This document shows, in pieces, positions 47,583 through 56,037 of a DNA stretch of 64,000 nt (its first letter is position 1; every line of letters begins with the position of its first letter). The position numbers and the translations under genes are program-made. This stretch comes from CAVWXT01 sp963759115 (lineage in GTDB: Bacteria; Planctomycetota; Planctomycetia; Pirellulales; Thermoguttaceae), in assembly GCA_963759115.1 (NCBI GenBank), contig CAVWXT010000005.1, forward strand, positions 1,054,001 through 1,118,000. Direction: 5' to 3'. Below the pieces are notes generated by a model. The model had not been told where the DNA came from, did not search any database, and worked only from the letters and a program-made list of their open reading frames with translations.

Positions 47583-48378
47583 GCGGCTCATCTGTGTCTG
47601 TCTCCGGTTCAAGATCAGACGTGGCGACCGTGCGCATCGCTACCGGAGACACATTCGATCCCTCTAATCGCCACGCCCGAAAGGTGTGCTCATTTCCCGC
47701 CCCGGGATTGTTTACTCTCCGTGGCGTTAGTTCGTTCGTCTGCAAATCGAACGCATAGCCGACAACCACTTGGGCAGCCTCCACTCGCCTGAGCATGCCG
47801 ACCTCAAGAAATCCCGCACCCGGCTGTACGTCGGCCGGCAAAATGAGCGTCTGTCGATGGGCGACTCCGTCGACGAGGTGAAAAGGAGTAGGCACGACGT
47901 ACATCTTCCGGTCGCGAATGAGAATGTCTCCGTAGCTGCCAAACCCTTTGACGCTCTTGTTCTTGTGCTCGTAGTTGTGGTCCACATTGAGAAAGTCGCC
48001 GTGGCACAGCACTACGTCGAGCACAGGGTACTTGTTGCCGTCGGGATTCTTCGGATAGCGGCCAAACACATAGTAAATTTTACGACCGTTGTGCAGCCCG
48101 CGTGGGACTTGACTGTTGCTGTCAAAGGTGGCATCACGGCCAGGATAGGCCAAGCCCTTGATTTCGTAACCGTCCGTGAATTCCACCATTGTAAAGTCTG
48201 GATATGTGTTCCGCCCGCCCTGATCGAAGTTCAGCCCTGTCTCCCGCAAACGTTTCCTGAACCAGTTCTGGAAATGAAACTCCTTGTCTTTGTTGGTCTC
48301 CCGCTCGATGAGCAAACCGTGGCGCATGGCCTCGACACAATGCTGGAAAACGGCCGCCGCGGTCATGCCAATACCCAT
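47575..48378 (-). CDS. Restriction endonuclease-like protein (PD-(D/E)XK)
   Basis: 267 residues, unbroken. FHFQNWFRKRLRETGLNFDQ precedes GRNTYPDFTMVEFTDGYEIK with Asp61 and Glu72-x-Lys74, a clean PD-(D/E)XK active site. KIYYVFGRYPKN and YPVLDVVLCHGDFLNVDHNY continue the fold. It is immediately upstream of, and overlaps, the DNA methyltransferase, so the two form a restriction-modification pair. The recognition sequence is unknown. Base composition is lower in GC than the housekeeping genes nearby. Confidence 0.78.
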   Translation of the reverse strand: MGIGMTAAAVFQHCVEAMRHGLLIERETNKDKEFHFQNWFRKRLRETGLNFDQGGRNTYPDFTMVEFTDGYEIKGLAYPGRDATFDSNSQVPRGLHNGRKIYYVFGRYPKNPDGNKYPVLDVVLCHGDFLNVDHNYEHKNKSVKGFGSYGDILIRDRKMYVVPTPFHLVDGVAHRQTLILPADVQPGAGFLEVGMLRRVEAAQVVVGYAFDLQTNELTPRRVNNPGAGNEHTFRAWRLEGSNVSPVAMRTVATSDLEPETDTDEPHD

Positions 48379-48733
48379 CTCCCTTACCTATTCTTGCGCC
48401 ATTACGCGTACCGCTTCGTCACGCGTGGCGCTCGAACGACAAAGGCCAGTCGTAGCGGTGATCCAGTTTGACGATCGTAAGAGCCTGCTCCAAGATAGTC
48501 CGTACCATAGTCACGAGTCTACGGGGACCACTAGGGAATGGCAAGAGGGTACATTGTCAGTCGCACGGGGGGGTGAACAAAGAAATGAACTTGGAGCGAT
48601 GCATACGATCTGTCGCTCGGTCATCTTGATTGGGAATCGTCGCGACGCGATTGCCGTTTCCTCTCCTGGCCCCGCCCCCTCGGCCCGCTCGTTCGCCTTC
48701 CGTCCCCTGCAAATTCGTGGTAAAAGAGACTCT
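48379..48733. other. Intergenic region between the divergent restriction and LOG genes
   Basis: 355 bases. It must contain the promoters for both directions. No coding sequence or strong repeat is visible. Confidence 0.5.
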
Positions 48734-49741
48734 GTGACCGATACGCCGCCCCCCACACCGCCGAAACGGATCACCGAACTGATCGACACGATCAAGGAGT
48801 CGGCCGACAAGCTGGCCGGCGACCACGCCAGCCGAGGCGACTTGAAGATCATCAGCCGCACGCTGCGGGAGTTGCGTTATGCCTTCAAGGTATTCTCGCC
48901 GTACCGGCACAACCGGAAGGTGACGGTCTTTGGCTCCGCCCGCACCACCCCCGATCAGCCGGCATATCGGCAGGCCGTGGCCTTCGGCCAGGCGATGGCC
49001 GAGCACGACTGGTTCGTGGTTACCGGCGGGGCCAGCGGGATCATGGAGGGCGGGCACGTGGGCGCCGGCCGCGAACACTCGATGGGCCTGAACATCCTGC
49101 TGCCCTTCGAGCAGTCGACCAATCGAATCATCGCCGGCGACCGCAAGCTGGTCTACATGAAGTACTTCTTCACCCGCAAGCTGATGTTCGTCAAGGAGAG
49201 CGACGCCTTCTGCCTGATGCCCGGCGGGTTTGGCACGCTCGACGAAGGGCTGGAAGTGCTGACGCTGCTCCAGACCGGCAAGCACGACATGATGCCGGTC
49301 GTGCTGTTGGATGAGCCCGGCGGCGACTACTGGACTGCTTTCGACCGCTTCGTCCGTCGGCAGTTGCTCGGCCGCGGCATGATCAGCGAAGAAGACATGT
49401 CGCTCTACCGCCTCACGAACCGCGTGGATGAGGCGGTGGAAGAAACCTTGCGCTTCTATCGCGTGTATCACAGCATGCGGTACGTGCGCACCAACCTCGT
49501 GATCCGGTTGCGGTTGCCGCTGAGGGAAGGGGTGATCGAGGAAATCAACGACCGCTTCCGGGATATCCTCATTGACGGCCGATTCAGCGTCGGCGAGCCG
49601 CTGCCCGAGGAACGCGACGAGGTCGATTTGGCCGGGTTGCCGCGGTTGATCTTCCACTTCAACCGCCGCAACTACGGCCGATTGCGGCAGTTGATCGACT
49701 TCGTCAACCAAGGGGCCGGCGAAGAGGGCCCTGAGGGATAG
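48734..49741 (+). CDS. LOG-family protein (putative nucleotide phosphoribohydrolase)
   Basis: 335 residues from GTG 48734. NRKVTVFGSARTTPDQPAYR, HDWFVVTGGASGIMEGGHVG and the signature FCLMPGGFGTLDEGLEVLTL (PGGxGTxxE) identify the LOG/lysine-decarboxylase-like family, which cleaves nucleoside monophosphates to free base and ribose phosphate. A C-terminal extension of about 100 residues (VYHSMRYVRTNLVIRLRLPL onward) is not in the short LOG proteins. The start was chosen because upstream codons in the frame show no conserved residues. Confidence 0.85.
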   Translation: MTDTPPPTPPKRITELIDTIKESADKLAGDHASRGDLKIISRTLRELRYAFKVFSPYRHNRKVTVFGSARTTPDQPAYRQAVAFGQAMAEHDWFVVTGGASGIMEGGHVGAGREHSMGLNILLPFEQSTNRIIAGDRKLVYMKYFFTRKLMFVKESDAFCLMPGGFGTLDEGLEVLTLLQTGKHDMMPVVLLDEPGGDYWTAFDRFVRRQLLGRGMISEEDMSLYRLTNRVDEAVEETLRFYRVYHSMRYVRTNLVIRLRLPLREGVIEEINDRFRDILIDGRFSVGEPLPEERDEVDLAGLPRLIFHFNRRNYGRLRQLIDFVNQGAGEEGPEG

Positions 49742-49765
49742 GGGGACCGTGCGCCAGCATGCGTT

Positions 49766-49877
49766 TTGGACTGCGGCGATTCATCGCCGCTTTCCGCGGA
49801 AGGGCTGAAACGCCGGCTCACCGGCCGCCGATCGTAAGCAAAGCGGCGATGAATCGCCGCACTCCCAAGGCGGACGG
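49766..49877. repeat. Palindromic element R2, copy 1
   Basis: Inverted 22-base arms TGCGGCGATTCATCGCCGCT / AGCGGCGATGAATCGCCGCA surround about 47 bases, followed by a shared tail (CAAGGCGGACGG). A second copy lies at 57313-57425 in the same orientation. Both are next to the 3' end of a gene. Confidence 0.88.
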
Positions 49878-49879
49878 TC

Positions 49880-50356
49880 TCACAACCAGGCCCCCAGAAA
49901 GCCGCCCTGGGCATCGCTGGCCGCCTGCATCTGCTGCAACCGCTCGACGGTCTTGCTCAGCTCGCCGGCCGCAATGAAACGATCGAACTCGACTTTCACG
50001 GCCTCGCGAACCGATTCGGCGAACCAGTCGACCACCGGGGCCACCAGCCACTCGCACACCTCGCCGGTCATCTGCACCTCCAAGTCGCAGCCGAACGCGT
50101 GCATGTCGTCGGCGTCCGTCAACACGGTCCCGGCAAAGGCGAATTCGATCGTGCCGATCTGCTCGTGATTCGTCAGGTGGAAGACGCACTTCCCGTCGTA
50201 CAGATAGTACGTGTTGTGAAGACCGTGCTTTTGGGCCGCCGCCCGCAGTCGTCGATATAACTCGGCCGCTTCCTCGGGCGCGTCGACGGGCGGGGCAAAA
50301 CTGGGCACGGATCGCAGCGGCAAACAACGAAAAGTAATGTCGACCCAACGAGTCAT
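49880..50356 (-). CDS. Conserved hypothetical cytoplasmic protein
   Basis: 158 residues; an excellent AGGAGG lies 7 bases before ATG 50356. MTRWVDITFRCLPLRSVPSF, LRAAAQKHGLHNTYYLYDGK, CVFHLTNHEQIGTIEFAFAG, CDLEVQMTGEVCEWLVAPVV. No signal peptide and no family that I recognise. The beta-rich middle with a helical C-terminus looks like a small folded domain. Confidence 0.7.
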   Translation of the reverse strand: MTRWVDITFRCLPLRSVPSFAPPVDAPEEAAELYRRLRAAAQKHGLHNTYYLYDGKCVFHLTNHEQIGTIEFAFAGTVLTDADDMHAFGCDLEVQMTGEVCEWLVAPVVDWFAESVREAVKVEFDRFIAAGELSKTVERLQQMQAASDAQGGFLGAWL

Positions 50357-50537
50357 TGGTTTCCTCCTATCTTGATCCCCGTAGAGCAGGTCGCCAATCT
50401 GTCTCACGAGTAGTCTATTCTACGCGCTCTCCCTGAACACACGGGTATGCCGGTTTTTCGCTGGAGTGACTCACGGATACCGGACGATGCAATCCGTATC
50501 GTCCATAATACATCATTATGTTGATAAGATTACTTAT

Positions 50538-50565
50538 TTACAAGAGGGCCGCTTCACGGTATAAT
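50538..50565 (+). promoter_or_regulatory. Candidate sigma-70 promoter for cysH
   Basis: TTACAA at 50538-50543 and TATAAT at 50560-50565 with a 16-base spacer. The stretch is AT-rich in a GC-rich genome. Transcription would start near 50572, which leaves almost no leader for ATG 50580 and favours the later ATG 50613. Confidence 0.45.
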
Positions 50566-50579
50566 CCGGGAAGCCACAA

Positions 50580-51410
50580 ATGACAATCCCCCTCTGCCAA
50601 GAGATTCATGCGATGACGCCTCGAACGGCCGGTCCACCTCCGAGCAAGATCGAAGACCCGTCCGGCGGAAATACGCCGTTACCCCCCCAATCCGCAGGGC
50701 CACGATTACCCACCGCCGAGCAACTCGACTTGATCGAACGCCAAAATGCGGCCCTGGAAACGGCCTCTGCCGAAGAGATCCTCGCCTGGGCGGTCCAACA
50801 GTACTTTCCGCGGTTCACGATGGCTACGGGACTTGGGCCGGAAGGGTGCGTGATCATCTCCATGCTCGCGAAGATCGAGCCGCGGGTGTACATTTTTAAT
50901 CTCGACACGGGCTATCAATTTCGGGAAACTCTCCAGTTGCGGGATCGGATCGCTGAGAAGTACGGCATCGTGGTGGACCTCCAGAGGCCCGAACTTTCGG
51001 TCGAAGCCTACGAGGCGGCGCATGGGGGGCCGGTCTATCGGACCGATCCGGATCGTTGCTGCTCGGACCGAAAGGTTTACGTGCTCCATCGCGTGTCCAA
51101 GGACTACGACGCCTGGGCCACGGGGATTCGCCGCGATCAGGGTCCCACGCGGGCCAATACTCCCGTCGTCCGTTGGGACAAGAAGTTCGGACTGGTGAAG
51201 GTCAGCCCCCTGGCCACGTGGACCAAGAGCCAGGTTTGGAAGCGAATCCTGGACGAGCAGATCCCCTACAACCCGTTGCACGACCAGGGCTATCCGAGCA
51301 TCGGTTGCTGGCCATGCACCCGCGCGGTAATGTCGGGTGAGGACGAGCGCGCGGGCCGGTGGACCGGCATTGCGAAGACGGAGTGCGGTTTGCACACTTC
51401 CAACGAGTAG
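50580..51410 (+). CDS. cysH: Phosphoadenylyl/adenylyl-sulfate reductase
   Basis: 276 residues (265 from ATG 50613). RFTMATGLGPEGCVIISMLA, VYIFNLDTGYQFRETLQLRD, DRCCSDRKVYVLHRVSKDYD, WATGIRRDQGPTRANTPVVR, and the C-terminal GYPSIGCWPCTRAVM with GRWTGIAKTECGLH are typical of CysH. The CC...CxxC cysteine set points to the iron-sulfur form that reduces APS. It reduces activated sulfate to sulfite in assimilation. No other sulfate genes are adjacent. The frame is unbroken. Confidence 0.88.
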   Translation: MTIPLCQEIHAMTPRTAGPPPSKIEDPSGGNTPLPPQSAGPRLPTAEQLDLIERQNAALETASAEEILAWAVQQYFPRFTMATGLGPEGCVIISMLAKIEPRVYIFNLDTGYQFRETLQLRDRIAEKYGIVVDLQRPELSVEAYEAAHGGPVYRTDPDRCCSDRKVYVLHRVSKDYDAWATGIRRDQGPTRANTPVVRWDKKFGLVKVSPLATWTKSQVWKRILDEQIPYNPLHDQGYPSIGCWPCTRAVMSGEDERAGRWTGIAKTECGLHTSNE

Positions 51411-51503
51411 ACTCCATTCAACCGTTTACGGGCCGGGCGAGACGTAGCAGGCACGCGGCGTGTGCCTGCTACGTTTCAGACCGTGAACGATTACCGCCAG
51501 GAG

Positions 51504-52055
51504 CGAGGTCGACCGCTCGGGCCTGAGGCGTGCATGCGTCGGTTTGCTTGCCCCGAAGGGGCTCAGTTCACCCAGGCCAGGGCAACGCCCTGGAGAATTG
51601 GCCCAAGGGAACCAATGTTGTCGGCCCAACGGGCCAATCGTTCTTCGAGTGATTGGCCCGTTGGGCCGCACGATCGGTAGGATCGCCTCCGTCCCCCTGG
51701 GCGTTGCCCGTGGGCTGGGCGAACGGAAGGGCCTTTGGCCCGCACAACCAGTGCCAGTCTGCTTGCCCCGAAGGGGCTCAGTTCACCCAGGCCAGGGCAA
51801 CGCCCTGGAGAATTGGCCCAATGGAACCAATGTTGTCGGCCCAACGGGCCAATCGTTCGTCGAGTGATTGGCCCGTTGGGCCGCACGATCGGTAGGATCG
51901 CCTCCGTTCCCCAGAGCGTTGCCCGTGGGCTGGGCGAACGGAAGGGCCTTTGGCCCTCGCAACCAGCGCCAAGAAATTTCGCTTCACCTGGCGACGATCA
52001 CTCGCACCGGTGTGCAGCGAGGTCGGCCGCTTGGGCCCGAGGCGTGCATGCGCCG
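51504..52055. repeat. Nested repeat block
   Basis: A 36-base word containing GAGGCGTGCATGCG occurs at both borders (51504-51540 and 52019-52055, a few differences). Between them lies a tandem pair of 215-base units. No part of the block reads as a convincing protein. Confidence 0.75.
51545..51974. repeat. Tandem duplication of a 215-base unit
   Basis: Unit 1 is 51545-51759 and unit 2 is 51760-51974, nearly identical. Each holds the palindrome GGCCCAACGGGCCAATC / GATTGGCCCGTTGGGCC around an 11-base loop and several shorter GC-rich inverted words such as GAAGGGCCTTTGGCC. The structured content suggests a folded RNA or a repeat-borne element. Confidence 0.85.
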
Positions 52056-52152
52056 GATCGCGGCCCGTCTGGGGCTTGAGTTCACGTCTCGCGGTCCCGG
52101 CCGCCCTCGGACAACAGCCGATATTCAGTGACCCCTTTTCAAACCCTTTTCA

Positions 52153-52365
52153 GACCTCCATCAGCCTTTCCAGCCGTTCCGCGTTCACGTCTCCGACGGC
52201 GCGGCGTACGAAGTGCGGCAGCCGGAAATGGTGCTTGTCCTGGAGCGGGAGTTGATCATTGCCCTGCCCAGGCCGGGCGAACGGTTCCCGAGACACGCGG
52301 TCTATTGCGATCTGTTGCACATCACTCGCGTCGAACCAATCAACGGTCAGACGGAGCCGGCGTAG
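52153..52365 (+). pseudogene. 5'-truncated remnant of a small conserved protein
   Basis: The frame ending at TAG 52363 reads DLHQPFQPFRVHVSDGAAYE, VRQPEMVLVLERELIIALPR, PGERFPRHAVYCDLLHITRV, EPINGQTEPA. This looks like the body of a roughly 80-residue protein family with a QPFQPFRVHxSDG start, but there is no start codon before an in-frame stop at 52129. The missing N-terminus was probably lost next to the repeat block. Confidence 0.5.
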
Positions 52366-52428
52366 GCATCGCGATCCGGCTGAGCGAAGGAAAGAGGGAC
52401 GTTACTCGTTGCGGCCTCCGCAGTTCGC

Positions 52429-52504
52429 GTAGGTCAGGCACGCCGTACCTGACACCAAGCCGACAACAAGCGGCGAACCGTCAGGCACGGGGTGCCTGAC
52501 CTAC
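52429..52504. repeat. Palindrome
   Basis: GTAGGTCAGGCACGCCGTAC with CTGAC pairs with GTCAGGCACGGGGTGCCTGA followed by CCTAC, giving arms of about 25 bases with a few mismatches around a 26-base loop. It lies between the truncated remnant and the IS30 element. Confidence 0.75.
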
Positions 52505-52552
52505 TTTACTGCGGGAGCCGCTACTCGGCTTTCTGCAATTTAACTTCACTTA

Positions 52553-53590
52553 GTCCATTCACGACTGCATTAAGATACTTCTGTTCCCCGCTGTCAAGTC
52601 TCAATCGCAACCTTTAGGCGAGAGGCGAGAACTTCGTTGGGAGTTCGATAGCCGAGGCGTTTTCTCGGACGGTCGTTGAGAAGTTGTTGGACTTTGGTAA
52701 AACGATGATTGGGGATGCCGACCAGATCCGTACCTTTGGGAAAGAACTGCCGGACCAGGCCGTTGGTGTTTTCGTTCGTGCCGCGCTGCCACGCGCAGTA
52801 CGGCTTCGCAAAGTAGATCTTCAAAGCGGCTTCCTCCGTCAACCGCTCGTGCTCGGCGAACTCCTTGCCGTTGTCCAGCGTCAGCGTCTTCCGCAGCTTC
52901 GGAGGCGTGGTCCGATACAACTCGGCGGCGGTCTGACGGACCGTCGCCGCCTGCAAGGTGGGAACCTTGCCCAGCAACAAATAGCCCGACTTCCGCTCGA
53001 CCAGCGTGACGGCGCCGCCGCGTCGGTTGGCGCCCACGATGGTGTCCCCTTCCCAGTCGCCGAAGCGACGGCGGCGATCCACGACCACGGGGCGTCCCTC
53101 GATGCTCGTGCCGGTGCGAATCCGCCCGCGTTTTTCCCAGTTGGGCCGCTGTCGGCCCAGACGCCGCAGATAACGCCGCCAGTGCTTCCCGGTGGCCTCC
53201 TCGCCGCCGATCCAGGCGTAGATCGTTGGGGGCGAAATCCACTGTCGCCGATCGCCGGGAAAGTCGCTGCGCGCGCGACCGGCGATCTGGTCGGGCGACC
53301 ATCGCCGCCGCAGGCGATCCCGGACATAACGCCGCACTTCCGGCCGTTGCATCTTGGCGACCCACGGACGTTCACTCCGCCGCCGCCGAGCCTTTCCCTC
53401 GGCCGCCACCGCCCAATAGCCGTTGCGGCTGCGATTGCGTCGCAGTTCGCGGGAAATCGTGCTCTTGCTGCGGCCGAGCCGGTCGGCGATCTGCGTCTGC
53501 ATTTTTCCCGCCCTGTGCTCGTGGGCTATGATTTCACGTTCTTCCAGGGTAAGATGACCTGCCATCGCGGGGACTCCTTTTTGAATGGAC
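52553..53590 (-). mobile_element. IS30-family insertion sequence
   Basis: About 1,038 bases, the usual size of IS30 elements. The outer ends GTCCATTCA (52553) and TGAATGGAC (53582-53590) are inverted repeats. The element encloses a single complete transposase gene on the minus strand. I could not define a clean target duplication. Confidence 0.75.
52594..53565 (-). CDS. IS30-family transposase
   Basis: 323 residues, unbroken. The N-terminal helix-turn-helix region is LTLEEREIIAHEHRAGKMQT, QIADRLGRSKSTISRELRRN. The DDE core has FGDWEGDTIVG (first Asp), KTLTLDNGKEFAEHERLTEE (second Asp) and QRGTNENTNGLVRQFFPKGT (Glu). RWSPDQIAGR and the final LNDRPRKRLGYRTPNEVL are hallmarks of IS30. The complete gene suggests a recently active element. 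Confidence 0.95.
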   Translation of the reverse strand: MAGHLTLEEREIIAHEHRAGKMQTQIADRLGRSKSTISRELRRNRSRNGYWAVAAEGKARRRRSERPWVAKMQRPEVRRYVRDRLRRRWSPDQIAGRARSDFPGDRRQWISPPTIYAWIGGEEATGKHWRRYLRRLGRQRPNWEKRGRIRTGTSIEGRPVVVDRRRRFGDWEGDTIVGANRRGGAVTLVERKSGYLLLGKVPTLQAATVRQTAAELYRTTPPKLRKTLTLDNGKEFAEHERLTEEAALKIYFAKPYCAWQRGTNENTNGLVRQFFPKGTDLVGIPNHRFTKVQQLLNDRPRKRLGYRTPNEVLASRLKVAIET

Positions 53591-53634
53591 CTTCCTCAAA
53601 AACGCCCATTCAAACGTCCCTGCGATGTTTTTAC

Positions 53635-54351
53635 CTATACCAGTCTTCCATACGGTTGCGATTCAATTCTAACAGCGGGTTCAATATACCTCTCCAAATA
53701 CCGTCCCATCACGTCCCTTGCCTTGGCCTCAAACACATCATCAGATTCTATTGCCATCACTCCGCTGTCCTGTATCAACTTTATACATTGTTTGTAATGG
53801 TATTCTTTGGTTGCCCTCCACGCCGTCTCCTCTTCTGGGTGTTTCGTATAGGGATTAGCATCAGGCCCCCACGCAGACCTGGCCGGCGGTGCTGCAATAT
53901 GTGGTGGATATGCGGTGCTTAGATAGCTTGACGCTTTGACTGCAAGTCTTTCCGCAAAAGGTATTCGTCTTTGAGCCAATTCCGCCATTTTCGCAGCGGT
54001 CGCATTTGCTGTCATTATCTTCTCGCGTAGTGCCTCGTTCTTGGCAAATACGTCGTCACCGTCTTTCTTCAAAGCCTCAATCCTATCACCGTACTTCTTT
54101 AGTTTCGCTTCGTATTCCGTAAGCTCTTTCTTTCTCGCCTCGATATCTCGTACTGCGTCCTCATTCTTCTTCTCGGCAAGTGCTATTTCCTTTTCTTTCT
54201 GGCGTATCTTGTCGAGTGCCTCTTGATTCTGCTTCAGTGTGTCGAGATTTATCCGTTGTTGCTCCATAATCATCATCTTGTTTGCATCATCTCTCGAAGA
54301 GCAACCGACCAACACAACAGCCGCCAGTGTTACGCTAATGATACGCCGCAT
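53635..54351 (-). CDS. Coiled-coil lipoprotein of unknown function
   Basis: 238 residues from ATG 54351, preceded by GAGAAG. The signal MRRIISVTLAAVVLVGCSSR has lipobox LVGC. A long coiled coil follows (QRINLDTLKQNQEALDKIRQ, KEKEIALAEKKNEDAVRDIE, KKELTEYEAKLKKYGDRIEA) and a C-terminal part with EETAWRATKEYHYKQCIKLI and GRYLERYIEPAVRIES. GC content is clearly lower than in flanking genes and codon use is different, so it was probably acquired. It adjoins the IS30 element. Confidence 0.72.
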   Translation of the reverse strand: MRRIISVTLAAVVLVGCSSRDDANKMMIMEQQRINLDTLKQNQEALDKIRQKEKEIALAEKKNEDAVRDIEARKKELTEYEAKLKKYGDRIEALKKDGDDVFAKNEALREKIMTANATAAKMAELAQRRIPFAERLAVKASSYLSTAYPPHIAAPPARSAWGPDANPYTKHPEEETAWRATKEYHYKQCIKLIQDSGVMAIESDDVFEAKARDVMGRYLERYIEPAVRIESQPYGRLV

Positions 54352-54531
54352 GATTTCTTCTCCGATTCGGTTTTCCACCTGCATGACTGCTTGATTGAGC
54401 GGAATGCAATTGACATCGCTTGTGAATAACACACAGTCCTCAAACACGTTTTTTTGGGAGGCCAAGAAGGAAAAATCAACGATATTGAGGCGAGCAAACA
54501 CGCTAGATCATTGATGTCCCCCTTTCAGCCC

Positions 54532-55128
54532 TTATTTCGGCGCAGGCGATTGGGTATCCTTGATGCCCGACAAGACTATCGTCAGTGCTTTGTCTCCCAA
54601 TCTACCAACATTCAAATCGTCACGTGCAGTTTGCAGTAGCTCACCTTGGAGGTCGCGCACGCTGTCTGAATGCTTGTATCGCTCTGCAGGCGTCGATTCA
54701 CTGGCCAGCGTGTAAACCTGATGTTGAAACTGGCTGAACACCTCAATGAATTGTGAGCTAAGAAGGATCTTGGTTTGAATCGCAATCCGATCTAGTCCAG
54801 CCTTTGCGTCGTCGTACGCGCGCTGTAGCTCACCCCTCTTGTCCGAATCGGCGTTGTCCCAGTTGTACGCACGGTTGTACGCGACACGTGCTGCTGTCGC
54901 CGCGGTCAGGCAGGCTTCCCTATAGAGACTCAACCGTACAGACCAGAGTTCTCTGCTGTAGGGCTCCCACATCGAGAGTCCCGCGCGGTGGGCGACGAGT
55001 AACGCGCTGAGCATGGTGAGTAGAGACCCGAGAACCGAAATCCCCGCTGGCACGAGAGCGTTAGTAATCCACCACGGGTACGACAAAGCAGGAAGGCTGT
55101 TTTCAGCCGCGAACAACGGATCAAACAT
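54532..55128 (-). CDS. Membrane-anchored helical protein
   Basis: 198 residues. One clear transmembrane helix near residues 23-45 (NALVPAGISVLGSLLTMLSA followed by LLVAH), then a helical cytoplasmic or periplasmic part (LYREACLTAATAARVAYNRA, LQRAYDDAKAGLDRIAIQTK, LSSQFIEVFSQFQHQVYTLA). I do not recognise a family. It is next to the coiled-coil lipoprotein and shares its lower GC content, so the two may have arrived together. Confidence 0.65.
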   Translation of the reverse strand: MFDPLFAAENSLPALSYPWWITNALVPAGISVLGSLLTMLSALLVAHRAGLSMWEPYSRELWSVRLSLYREACLTAATAARVAYNRAYNWDNADSDKRGELQRAYDDAKAGLDRIAIQTKILLSSQFIEVFSQFQHQVYTLASESTPAERYKHSDSVRDLQGELLQTARDDLNVGRLGDKALTIVLSGIKDTQSPAPK

Positions 55129-56033
55129 CAGACGGCCTTTCGTTTCAGGACGGCTTTCAAAATACGGTCCGTGTTGGGACGTCCCGGTTCCGAGCCCGCA
55201 CCATCGCCCGGTCCGGTAGGGCCGAACCTCGATTGACCCGATTCTACCGCGCCACCCGGAGCGACCGCAATATGCCGGCCATTCGGGTGGTGCAAATCTT
55301 GATCTTGAAGACCCCCCGAACCAAAGCGCATGATGGTCGGAGCGGAGAGTCGGCAGAGTCCAGAGTCCAGGGTCGAGAGTCGAGGGGGGAGAGTACGGAG
55401 TCGAGAGTACGGAGTCGAGAGTCGAAAGAGATGGGGACAGGATTGAAGAAATGGAAATGGAGCGAGTTGTTAGACAAAAGGACGGGGCCGAGAGTTGAGA
55501 GTCGAGAGCGGAGAACCAAGTAGCCAGGCTCCCTCGTCAGGGAGAGGTTTTGCACCAATTCGCTCTTCAGGGGGGGGCGACTTGCGCCGAACCGCAGCGA
55601 TCAATCTCTTATCGCTAAAGCAGATACGACGACCAGTCGTCACCCTAACTTCGACGAACCGGGTGCTATGCGGGGCGAAACCACAATCCGGTGCGGTGCG
55701 TTTCACGCACACTGCAACTCCGCAGAAGCAGATCCTGCCGCCTTATGCCATTAGCTTTCGGGATTGGAGAAGATATCCTCAAAGTCCTCCGCGAAGGGCG
55801 GAACAGGAGGTAACAGAGGCAACGGAGACGGGCCAATTCTCCGTTACCTCTGTTTCCTCCTGTTCAAATGAACGACGATAGGTTGCGGCTGCGCCGCACG
55901 AGGGGTGTTCCAAGGATGGGAATAACCGCGCGTATCACGCAACGCGGCAAGATGCCGCGTCTACTCGACGTATCACGCAACGTGGCAAGATGCCGCGTCT
56001 ACACCGCTCAAGCAACGCGGCAAGATGCCGCGT
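55129..56033. other. Repeat-rich intergenic region
   Basis: 905 bases without a supported gene. It contains degenerate tandem words of the type GAGTCGAGAGTACGGAGTCG (55360-55510), a hairpin related to the one in mutM (GGTGCGTTTCACGCAC, 55695-55710), a 28-base palindrome (55801-55865) and a triple repeat (55939-56037), the last two listed separately. Short open frames here are made of repeat words. Confidence 0.6.
55801..55865. repeat. Palindrome with 28-base arms
   Basis: GAACAGGAGGTAACAGAGGC with AACGGAGA pairs with TCTCCGTTACCTCTGTTTCC followed by TCCTGTTC around a 9-base loop, two mismatches. It could form a strong hairpin. Confidence 0.8.
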
Positions 56034-56037
56034 CTAC
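55939..56037. repeat. Triple repeat overlapping the isocitrate dehydrogenase stop codon
   Basis: The word GCAACGCGGCAAGATGCCGC followed by GTCTAC occurs at 55939-55964, 55977-56002 (one change) and 56012-56037. Each is a small hairpin (GCGGCA/TGCCGC). The third copy covers bases 56034-56036, the TAG of the minus-strand isocitrate dehydrogenase gene. Confidence 0.85.

Noticed and set aside
48284..48733. N-terminal extension of the LOG protein
   Set aside because: The open frame continues upstream, but these codons show no conservation pattern and overlap the restriction gene on the other strand.
51545..51974. Pair of duplicated small proteins in the tandem repeat
   Set aside because: Open frames exist on both strands but follow the palindromes; translations are arginine/proline-rich with no conserved start.
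55939..56037. CRISPR array
   Set aside because: Three 26-base units with spacers of 9-12 bases are far too short, and there are no cas genes.
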